NCBI GenBank assembly: GCA_963575745.1
Contig: CAUYUJ010018050.1
Location: 151,891 to 215,890, forward strand
Direction: 5' to 3'
Source of the DNA: Prorocentrum cordatum
Taxonomy: Eukaryota > Sar > Dinophyceae > Prorocentrales > Prorocentraceae
Length of the DNA: 64,000 nucleotides
Shown: one piece after another, positions 55,612 through 64,000 of the stretch
How the letters are laid out: the number at the start of each line of letters is the position of its first letter
Position numbering within the stretch: the stretch's first letter is position 1
Program-made: the position numbers and the translations under genes
The notes under the pieces: model-generated
What the model was told of the DNA's origin: nothing
The model's input: the letters and a program-made list of their open reading frames with translations, nothing else
The model's database searches: none

Positions 55612-56326
55612 ATGATGATGACGATGACGACGATGCTGATTCTCATCATGATGCTGCTGATGCTGATGATGATGCTGATGATGGTGATGATGAGGCTGAA
55701 GGTGATGATTAGTATGATGCTGCTGATGATGATGCTGCTTCTCGCTGGTGATGATGATGCTTTGTTTCTGATGATCGGTATGTGGGGGATGAGGATGCTG
55801 ATGATGATCATGATGACTATGGTGATGACGATGCCGATGCTGACGATGGCGAAGGAAGGTGTGGTGATGATGCCAGCGATGCTGATTATGACGATGATGA
55901 CCACGGCGATGCTGCTGCTGATGACAATTATGATGATGTTGCTGCTGATGACTCTCGTGATGGTGATTATGACGATTGCGACGACGAAACTTATGAGGAT
56001 GCAGGTGATGATGCTAATGATGATTATGATGATGACGCCGACGGTGATACTGATGCTGATGATGATGCTGATGCTGATGCCGATCTTGATTATTATTACA
56101 CTGGTGACGATGCCGACACTGATGCTGCTGATGCTGATGCTGATGGTGACCATGATGTGGATGATGATGCTGATGATGATGACGGTGATGATGATGCTGC
56201 TGATGCTGATGATGGTGAAGATGGTGATGAAGACGATGCTGAGGTTGATGATGATGAAGATGATGAGGATGCTGCTGCTGATGATGATGCTGATGACGAT
56301 GCTGATTCTGTTGATGATGATGATGC

Positions 56327-56365
<39 letters not shown>

Positions 56366-56515
56366 CAATGATGATGATGATGGTGATGCTGATGCTGAGG
56401 ATGATGACGCCGATGATGATGTTGCTGATGATGATGACGATTCTGTTGATGGTGATGGCGATGGTGATACTGACGTGGGTGTTCGCGGTGTGGAGGCGAT
56501 AGCCGTGTTTTGACA
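54581..56515. repeat. (GAT)n-type triplet arrays
   Basis: GAT/GCT triplets at 54840-55245 and 55400-56510. 54581-54830 is GC-rich purine sequence of unclear status. Asp-rich frames (for example 55782-56513) are artefacts. Confidence 0.85.
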
Positions 56516-57126
56516 ACACCGCCCTGCGTCCATTTAGTTTTTGATGATTCCAAGCCTCCGAACATGACCCGGATGCATCGCTCTCGATCCGCGTAATTGT
56601 TGCGCACGCTTGCGCGCGTGGTAACAACATGTGATGAAATCTCAAGCAAGGGCCCTGTTTTGAAAAAGGACAGCCCTCCATCCCTGGATCAGCTTTTCAC
56701 TGTTAGAACGTCTGGTAATAAGGTAGGAAGACGTCTCAAGGGAGAGCCCCACTTTTGCAAAATTGGGAAGCTTGGTGCTACAGTGTGGGGAGGTCTCAGG
56801 TCATTGCCCCAGCCTGCAAAGGAACCGCCATCCATCCGTGAGACTGTTGTATGTCCCAACGCAGCAATTCTGTGGCGTTGGGTCCTTGCTTTGAATCAGC
56901 AGCGCCCCGCGTCGGCGTCCCACTACTTCAGATTCTACTCAAGGGCGGAAAAAAAACACCCGGACCGGACAATTGGCGTTTTTCTGAACGGCCTTGGGCG
57001 TTTACTACATAGCCCTGCCCTGTTCGATTCCTTCTTTGGGCGCGTTGACTAGAGGCCTCGCATGTCGGGGTGTTCATTATCGGGGCGGGTTCTCTGCCCT
57101 CTAATCTACGTCGGTTGCATCATCTC
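56516..57126. repeat. 83-bp family relatives and a 120-bp dispersed repeat
   Basis: 56638-56860 holds two or three diverged units (CAAGGGAGAGCCCCACTTTT, GGAACCGCCATCCATCCGTG). 56957-57085 (CACCCGGACCGGACAATTGG ... CTGTTCGATTCCTTC) is repeated at 59386-59507. Confidence 0.55.
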
Positions 57127-57416
57127 GTTTTCTCCTCCTCCTCCTCCTCCTCCCTCCTCCCTCCTCCCTCCTCCGTCCTCCTCCTCCTCCTCCTCCTCCC
57201 TCCTCCCTCCCTCCTCCCTCCTCCCCTCCTCCTCCTCCTCCTCCTCCTCTCCTCCTCCTCCTCCTCCTCCTCCTCCTTCTCCTCCTCCTCCCCTCCCTCC
57301 TCCTCCTCCCTCCTCCTCCTCCTCCTCCTCCTCCTCCTCCTCCTCCTCCCCCTCCTCCTCCTCCTCCTCCTCCTCCTCCTCCTCCTCCTCCTCCTCCTCC
57401 TCCTCCTCCTCCTTTT
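57127..57416. repeat. (TCC)n microsatellite
   Basis: TCC triplets with CCCTCC interruptions. Confidence 0.95.
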
Positions 57417-57526
57417 TCAGATTCTACACTGGCTGCAGCACCTCGTTGTCTCTCGCCACCCGAAGGGGCCCCGGTGCGCTCTCCGTGCCCGTGCTGCATC
57501 CCCTGGTTGCCTCGAGCTCCTTTCAC

Positions 57527-57667
57527 GTCGGGCCTGCCCCTCTACAGGAGGAGTGTTCAGAGATTGTGAAAGAGTGGTCGGGGGACTATTTTTCCACTAT
57601 TTTTGACCATGTTTGAAGGGATTGTTGAATGTTTTTTGCATCCAGCCTGTAGGGGGGCACGCCCGAC
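57527..57667. mobile_element. MITE-like element, GTCGGGCGTG family, copy 2
   Basis: 141 bp. Left GTCGGGCCTGCCCCTCTACA; right reverse complement GTCGGGCGTGCCCCCCTACA. No ORF. Confidence 0.65.
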
Positions 57668-58810
57668 TCAAAGCTGCTCGGAGCCTGCTGCCTCAGTCGT
57701 CCGCAGCCGCTATTCCTGCTCCTGCCCTCCGCATGCCTCTGCTTTGGCACACCCCTCACACATCTCGAAGACCCATAGGGAGCTCCACCGAAGGCCCAAG
57801 CGGCAGTGCCCGCATGCGTCATCTCGTTTGTTTTGGTGGTTCGAGGATCCACAGCGAGCTCCACCGAAGGCCCCAGTGGCAGCGCCCGCATCCGCCTACT
57901 TCGATGCAGACCCCTCGCACGCTTCGCGGCCCCATAGGGAGCCCTCCCTCCTTCGCCCCCACCTGCCTCGCGATATTCAAGCCTGCACATTGTTGGCCGA
58001 GCAGTGGCGAAGCGTCCTGGCCTGCCTATAGGGCCACCAAAGAATATTCTAGAACCTTTTGTGTTCTGCACGAATTTCTCTTAGAACATTTCTGGCTGAG
58101 ACTGTTTTGTTTTAATACATCGGGCTTCTGTTCTGAGAACATTGTTCTCGTTCTGACCATGTCTGGGTTCTGACGACATGTTGTGGCAGGCCCATCGGAG
58201 TGCCGGGGCGGTCGGCCCCCGCCCCAGGGCCAGGGGTGCCTTGACCCCCGCTTGGGTGCAGGATCCCGCAGGATCCTGCAGGACATTGCAGCGCCCGACT
58301 GACCTGGGCTTGCAGCGGCCCAGGCCAGCGCGTCCCCGACAAACCTTCGTGTCCCACCCGCCTCGCGGCATGCAGGTCTGCACACTGCTGGGCCTCTCGC
58401 CGGGATGCGTCTTGAGGCGCGTGTCTGCGCGGCGCCACGGCGCAAGGCCTGCTGTAAAAGCGGCCCGCCCGCGCTGCCGCGTGGCTTTTTGTGGGGGGTA
58501 CTTGCAGCTTCGGCACCATGCATTCTCAGGCGAAGCGCCCTGACGACACGTCTGGTTTTTAGTTATATCGAACACTTGCTTCACAAAGTTCAGGCTACCA
58601 TCGCCTGCAACCACCAGACAACCACTACCAAACCACTAACACCTCGACAGACCCTCAACGAGCCCCCTGCACGCCAGGGTGTCGTTCCCTTGGGACTACT
58701 CAGGTGCGACAGGGACAACTTATTTGTAAGAAACAGGGGGATGGAGGAGGAGGAGGAGGAGGAGGAGGAGGAGGAGGACAAGCGGGAGAGGATGAGGATG
58801 AGCAGGGGAG
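57668..58810. repeat. Tandem and dispersed repeat mosaic
   Basis: CATAGGGAGCTCCACCGAAG-type units at about 57774, 57850 and 57935; an A/T-rich stretch with repeated GTTCTGA at 58035-58165; GGATCCTGCAGGA repeats near 58263; and a tail-module relative with TCAGGCGAAGCGCC and GGTGCGACAGGGACAA at 58527-58715, followed by (GGA)n to 58781. Confidence 0.5.
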
Positions 58811-59385
58811 CCCAAGTCTCTGACGACTAGTTTTTCCGAGTCGCCGGTCCTTCAGGCTCTCGACCCCTTCCCTTGAGTGTTTTCTTCTTTGTGAGTTTTT
58901 TTTGACGGTCCTGCGGCCCAGAAACAGTTTCTGCAGCTCGGGAGTCATAGTGCTCCCAGGCCCGATTTTTTCGGGCTGCTGCCCCCAGAGGTCTTAGGTG
59001 GTGCCGGGCAGGTTCTGGGGAGGCCTCCAGAGGCGTCTGGAGGCTCAGGAAGAACCACAATCATTTACCCTCCTCTGTAACTCTCCCTTTTTTTCTCCTC
59101 CTCATCCTCTCCTTCCGCCTCCTCCTCCTCCGCCTCCTCCTCCTTCGAACATCATCCCTGGGTCTTCTTCTGGGGTGCGTTCGGGCAAGCACCTCGGGGG
59201 GGACCCAGCCGCGGCGACGAGGAGCCTTCCCGAGGCCAGGAACAGGGCGAGGCACGACCAACAACCGCGATCCTCATACCTCGCAATCGCATGGGTCCTC
59301 GTCCTCCTCCTCGCCCCCCCTCGTCCTCCTTTCCTCGTTCGCCTCCTCCTCCTCCTCGTCCTCCTCGCCAGGGGAGGGAGAACCA
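58811..59385. other. Intergenic stretch with repeat fragments
   Basis: 58817-58868 matches about 15755-15807. A short TCC tract lies at 59096-59150. No gene. Confidence 0.45.
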
Positions 59386-59680
59386 CCCGGACCTGATACT
59401 TGGCGCTTACCCGACGGCCCTGGGCGTCTGCTGAACAGCCGCGCCCTGTTCGATTCCTCCTCAGGGTGCGTTTGCTAAACGGCTTCGCGTGTCGGGGTGA
59501 TTACCTGACCCCACCTCGGGATACAACGGGGGGGGGCTTGAGGAGGCAGGCAGAATCGGGGAGGAGGAGGAAGAGGAGGAGGAGGAGGAGGAGGAGGAGG
59601 AGGAGGAGGAGGAGCAGGAGTAGGAGCAGGAGCAGGAGGAGGAGGAGGAGGAGGAGGAGGAGGAGGAGGGTGGATGTTCT
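59386..59680. repeat. 120-bp dispersed repeat, copy 2, then (GGA)n
   Basis: CACCCGGACCTGATACTTGG ... CTGTTCGATTCCTCC at 59387-59462 parallels 56957 onward. (GGA)n follows at 59564-59670. Confidence 0.65.
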
Positions 59681-59777
59681 GCTCTCTACTTCGCTCCTCC
59701 AGGAGGCGCAGGCCGAGGGGCCCAGCAGCCGTGATGGCGTGATCTCAGTCGCTCGCCCTTGGAACCTCTTGCCTTAC

Positions 59778-59920
59778 GTCGGGCGTGTCCCTCCACAGGA
59801 GGATCATTCGAGAAAAATCAAACCATGAGCTTGGGACGATACTGTTTCTGACTACTTCCGATCTTCTTGACTGTTTGTCATTTTTCGTCCAGATTCCGCC
59901 TGTCGGAGGATATGCCTGAC
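59778..59920. mobile_element. MITE-like element, GTCGGGCGTG family, copy 3
   Basis: 143 bp. Left GTCGGGCGTGTCCCTCCACA; right reverse complement GTCAGGCATATCCTCCGACA, the most diverged arm pair. It shares the TTTTTCGTC inner motif with copy 1. Confidence 0.6.
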
Positions 59921-60684
59921 CTCACTCTTGCCTCGCACCTCCTTCCTCCTCCAGGAGGTGCACGACCTGGGGCCCCCGCCGGCGCGCAGGCCGCAGCCCG
60001 CGGCGCGCGACCCCTGCGCGTCGGCGGGGCTGCGCTGGGCTGCGCCCGGCGTCCTGGGTCGTGGGCCAGCGGCGCAGGAGGCTGGCGTCGATTGCGACGG
60101 CGTCGCGCTGTCTTTCTCGATTTTCCCTCCTCCTGCCCCTTCTCCTGCTCCTGCTCCTCCTCCTTCTCCCTTCCCTCCTCCTCCTCTCCCTCCTCCTCCT
60201 CCTCCTCCTCCTCCTCCTCCTCCTCCTCCTCCTCCTCCTCTTCCTCCTCCTCCTCCTCCTCCCTCCTCCTCCTCCTCCGTCCTCCTCCTCCTCCTCCTCC
60301 TCCTCCTCCTCTCCTCCTCCACCACCCCCACCCCCCCTCCTCCTCCTCCTCCTCCTCCTCCTCCTCCTCCTCCTCCTCCTCCTCCTCCTCCTCCTCCTCC
60401 TGCCTCCTCCTCCTCCTCCCTCCTCCTCCTCCCCCATTCTCTCTCCCTCCATTCATTCTCCTCCTCTTTCTTTCCCCTCCTCTACCCGCTCCTCCTCCTC
60501 CCCCTCCTCCTCCTCCTCCTCCTTCCCCCTCCTCCTCCCCCATTCTCCTCCTCCATCCATTCTCCTCCTCTTCCTACCCGGCTCCTCCTCCTCCTCCTCC
60601 TCCTGGCCAGCACGGCCCCGGGCGAATGCACCGTAAGGCCCCGCTCGCGGGCCCCCCTCCTTCTCAACCTGGTCGGGCGTCTCT
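59921..60684. repeat. GC-rich segment, then (TCC)n arrays
   Basis: 59921-60115 is GC-rich and unassigned. TCC/CCT arrays fill about 60120-60605. Confidence 0.85.
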
Positions 60685-60710
60685 GGGGCCCCCGCCGCAG
60701 CGGGGCCCCG
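60685..60710. repeat. Outlying hairpin, CGCA-loop variant
   Basis: GGGGCCCCCGC / GCGGGGCCCC around CGCA, with a one-base bulge. Resembles the AGCA-loop family 56 kb away. Confidence 0.45.
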
Positions 60711-61287
60711 AGGGCGGATCAAAATAAGCGCGGGGGGGCGTCACCCCCGCCGACATCCCCACGTCGACCCCCGTCGCGGGCAGCCACCGCCCGCCGAAGG
60801 CGCTCCGACCCCCGTCGCCGCGCGGCAGCGAGGCGAGGTTGACCCCCGTCGGGGGGGTGCCTCCTCCACAAGTATTGAGAAACGCAGAGTAGGCTCGGCC
60901 GTGATCCTCGCATCGAGGTGTCAGGAAGGTCCTGCGTCCTTTTTTAAGCAGGGAGGCACCGGGTACAGCACTGACGATGTACTCCCCAAGCGTCATCACC
61001 TTTATCTCGTCCTCCTCCTCCTCCTCCTCCTCCTCCTCCTCCTCGGTTTCTTGGCGTCCTGGCCCGTGGGCGGGCGGCGCCGAAGGCGACGCCGGCTACG
61101 GGCCAGGACGCCTTCTCCTTCTCCTCCGTCCTCCTTCGTCCTCCTCCTCCTCCTCCTCCTTCTCCTCCTCCTCTTCATCCTCCGTCCTCCTCCTCCTCCC
61201 CTCCTCCTCCTCCTCCTCCTCCTCCTCCTCCTCCTCGTCGTCCACCATTATTCTCTTCCTCCTCCTCCTCCTCATCCTACGTCCTCC

Positions 61288-61320
<33 letters not shown>

Positions 61321-61840
61321 GTCCTCCATTGCCTCGTGTCTGCCTGTCCGTCGTTCGAGACGGCATCGATTACTGCCACAGTCCCAGAGTCAAGACTGAG
61401 TCTTCAGATTGGACTCCAAAGACGCCCACTGGCAAGTGGGGGCTGGTGCGCTTCATGTCTGCTTGGTGGGCGGAGTCCTTTTCATACTCTTCTTTTTTTT
61501 GCTTCGGCTACTTCTTCCTCCTCTTCCTCCTTTCCCTCTTCCTTCTCGGGCAGCTGTTGCTTCGTGGAGTCCCCTTGCCATTCAATGGCTGGCCGACGCC
61601 GTGGCTGCTTCGAGCCTGTCGGTTCCCCAGTGCTCGTGGGTCTTCTTGGGCCTCGTGGAGCCCTCTGGCCACCGCCGCCGCGGCTGGATCTCCGCTCCGA
61701 ACTGCCGGCCAGAGCGCACCCCATTGGGAGAGGTCCCGCGGTCGACCCCCGAGGCCCCGGGCCGAGACCTCTCGCGGCGCGAGACGTCTGCGCTACGGTC
61801 ATCGCTCACGGCAAGCGCGCGCGGATGTCCTCGGGGTTCA
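60711..61840. repeat. GACCCCCGTCG repeats and (TCC)n arrays
   Basis: GACCCCCGTCG occurs three times at about 60764-60855. TCC arrays run at 61005-61045 and 61125-61325. 61330-61840 is unassigned GC-rich sequence. Confidence 0.65.
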
Positions 61841-62001
61841 CCACCCACCAAACCACCCCAACCCAACCCGAAGGCTCAGATTTGCCCTCTATTTCCAGTT
61901 GGGGGGGGTCGCGGGACATCGAAAAAACACGTATGGAACCCTTACCCCCCCCAACCCGAAATTCGGGTCTTCGGGTTGGGTTGGGGTGGTCTGGTAGGTA
62001 G
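61841..62001. mobile_element. 161-bp terminal-inverted-repeat element
   Basis: Left arm with ACCACCCCAACCCAACCCGA; the right arm is its reverse complement over 22 perfect bases, with weaker matching to about 33. The small palindrome ACCCGAA A TTCGGGT lies just inside the right arm. No ORF. Confidence 0.65.
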
Positions 62002-62337
62002 TCAAGGGTGCCCTTGCGTCAACGCCTCTGCGGCCCGCCCTTCGCGGTGTTCGCTGGCCAGCCGCTCAGGGCGTCGGCCGCCCGCCGCCCGAGAAGTGCC
62101 GACGTCGGCGTCCGGGGCCCCTGCATCCTTACTCCTCACCGCCCGTCCTCGTCTAGATTTTGGCTGTAGAGCTTTGAGTTTTGAGTTTTCGGCGTTTGGG
62201 GGCCGTCTCCATGATCTGGGGTCGTCAAGGCTCACTCAGGATGAAAAGCTGGCCCCGGGGAAGGGATCGGCAGCTCCAGGGGCCCGCGAAGACGGTATAT
62301 CGAATGGCCTTCGGCCCATCCCGCCAACGTTCCTGGG
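62002..62337. other. Intergenic stretch
   Basis: Nothing recognised. Confidence 0.35.
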
Positions 62338-62705
62338 TTGTGGGTCAGAGTTCTCAGGGACACTTCTTCGGGTCTCGTCAGAGCGCTCTCGGGAGCCTCT
62401 TGGAGCAGTTTCGGGGCTTCTTGGGAGCCTCTTGGGGCGTCTTGGGGGCCTCTTGGGGCGCCCTGGGGGCCCCTTGGGGCCGATGGTCCGAAATGTCCAT
62501 TCGGGTTCCCCATCTGGGCCCCCTCTTGGGGCCGTCGTCTTGGGCCGTCTGGGGGCCGTGTTGGGGCCCTCTTGGGCCGTCTTGGGGCCTTCTTGGGGGC
62601 CTGTTGGGCCGTCCTCCTGTGGCGTTCTTGGGGGCCTCGTGGGCTGTCTTGGATCGTCGGGAAGTCGAAAAGGCGAGAACGCCCAAATCCTTCAAACACC
62701 TTAGG
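62338..62705. repeat. GGCCTCTTGGGG array, copy 4
   Basis: Same unit as the arrays at 13.5, 20.3 and 34.4 kb, ending with GAAAAGGCGAGAACGCCCAA at about 62667-62686. Confidence 0.75.
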
Positions 62706-63650
62706 ACAATGCTGCATGCTCCTGCGTGGAGGCTGCCTCGCGCTCCAGCCTGCCGCCGCCGCTCGAGCCCCCGGAGCTCGGGACTGCGCGCAGCGTTGTG
62801 GCGGGGTCACCCCACCCCGCGTGGGCGGCCTGCACCTCGGGAGGCGGCGGCGTGCCTCTCCCCCACGGGCGGGCAGCAGTGCCACCGACCGTTCCAGGCT
62901 ACTCGAGGCGTCTGCCTGCCCCCCCCCCCCTCCTCCGCGCGCCCCCTCCCCCCCCCTCCCCCACTTCGCCCCCTCCCCCTCCCCGGCCCGGCGCGGGCGA
63001 GGGAGGGGATGGGGGGGGGGCGGGGAGGAGGAGCGGGCAGAGGCGGGGCAGGAGGAGGGGAGGTGAGGGTGAGGGGAGGTCTGGAGTGGGGGAAGGGGAG
63101 TGGAGCGGATGGGGAGGGCCTCCTCCGTCCCCCTCCTCGGCCTTCTCCTCCTCCTCCCTGCCCCTCCTCCTCCTCCTCCTCCTCCTCCTCCTCCTCCTCC
63201 TTCCTCCGTGTCCTGTGAACGTGCACGAATTCTGGCCAAGATGTGTCACGAAGTACTGCCCCGAGGTGTCGCGCCATCTGCCCCCACACGCGGGAGCGGG
63301 GGAGAGGGGAGCGAAGGGAAGGGTATCCTCTGCCCTCCTCCTCCTCCTCCTCCTCCTCCTCCTCCTCCTCATCCTCCCTCCTCCTCCTCCTCCCCCCTCC
63401 CTCCTCCTCCTCCCCTCCTCCCCTCCTCCTCCTCCTCCTCTCCTCCTCCTCCTCCTCCTCCTCCTCCTCCCCCTCCCCCCCCCTCCTCTCCTTCTCCTTC
63501 CCCCTCGCTCTCCGTCCCCCTCCTCCTCTTCCTCCTCCTCCTCCTCCTCCTCGTCCTCACTCCTCCTCCTCCTCCTCCTCCTCCTCCTCCTCCTCCTCCT
63601 CCTCCTCCTGTCCCCCCTCCTCCCCTCCTCCCCCCTCATCCTCCCCTACC
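62706..63650. repeat. GC-rich stretch and (TCC)n arrays
   Basis: C-runs and GGGG-rich sequence at 62920-63110; TCC arrays at 63140-63205 and 63335-63625. Confidence 0.8.
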
Positions 63651-63923
63651 CTCTACCTCTCCTTTGCTTCCTCCCGCTCCCCCCCCTACCCCCCCCTTCC
63701 TCCCCCCCCTCGCCAGCTGGCAGCCTCCCCGCTCGCAAGGGATCCGGGGGCTGCGCTCCTGCGCGGCGGCCCTCGCCGCGCCGCTCCCGGCCCGCGCCCG
63801 CCCGCATCCCGCGCGCTACCCCTCTCGCATCGCCGCTCGCTCCGCTCGGCCCGCGAAGCCCGAATGCAGCAGCACACGTCCTGGGGTCTGTGTGGCCCTG
63901 AATGGGACGAAGATGAATGGGAC

Positions 63924-63924
<1 letters not shown>
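63651..63924. other. GC-rich stretch
   Basis: No gene supported. Confidence 0.35.
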
Positions 63925-63985
<61 letters not shown>

Positions 63986-64000
63986 CGTAGTCGTAGTCGT
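63925..64000. repeat. (TAG)n microsatellite running off the window
   Basis: TAG triplets changing to TCGTAG at the end. Confidence 0.95.

Noticed and set aside
49371-56515. Asp-, Met- and Ile-rich frames of up to 420 codons
   Set aside because: All lie over GAT/TGA triplet arrays, where both strands stay open in several frames.

Overview
The window looks like nuclear DNA of a dinoflagellate. The strongest evidence is three copies of the dinoflagellate spliced-leader (SL) sequence embedded in genomic DNA: all 22 residues plus one inserted G at 27316-27338, 20 of 22 at 39395-39416, and 18 of 22 on the minus strand at 4808-4829. Each sits 20-100 bases upstream of an open reading frame on the matching strand. 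GC-rich genes in a sea of microsatellites, introns obeying the AG|G rule, and repeated endonuclease-type and retroelement ORFs also fit. The genus cannot be read from the sequence. There is no operon logic, ribosome binding site or other bacterial signal.

Layout. 1-4.3 kb (+): a 5'-open coiled-coil ORF, then an intact endonuclease/exonuclease/phosphatase (EEP) ORF, studded with short perfect hairpins that share an AGCA loop. 4.5-7.4 kb (-): a small ORF behind a relict SL, then a broken second EEP-type gene with two frameshifts. 7.5-12.5 kb: composite dispersed repeats, minisatellites and palindromes. 12.7-13.5 kb (+): an SH3-like repeat ORF. 14.9-18.0 kb (+): two Gly/Met-rich exons apparently split by a repeat-filled intron. 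18.2-27 kb: GGA and TAC microsatellites, a degenerate 83-bp repeat family, a nested element with TTAA-like ends, an Ala/Gly-rich candidate gene and a 252-bp inverted-repeat element. 27.3-33.0 kb (+): a large gene (about 1380 residues, one 76-bp intron) behind an SL relict, and a small coiled-coil ORF. 33.4-39.3 kb: low complexity, minisatellites and a head-to-head inverted satellite array. 39.4-43.4 kb (+): a second large gene (about 1213 codons) with an SL relict, a transposon-like intron and an in-frame UGA at a predicted zinc-ligand position. 44.4-56.5 kb: GGA/CCT and GAT arrays enclosing three decayed retroelement fragments (LINE-type C-terminus, LINE-type nuclease tail, RNase H). 56.5-64 kb: small inverted-repeat elements, TCC arrays and another GGCCTCTTGGGG array.

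How it fits together. Two of the recognisable genes appear to be retroposed copies of trans-spliced mRNAs, and most other coding sequence is EEP- or LINE-like and largely decayed. The rest is repeats. The recurring theme is short inverted-repeat structure at every scale: 20-bp hairpins inside coding sequence, 140-250 bp elements with terminal inverted repeats, an intron with inverted ends, and kilobase-scale inverted satellite arrays. Long open frames over microsatellites were treated as artefacts. Start codons are my choice of the first in-frame ATG unless stated otherwise.
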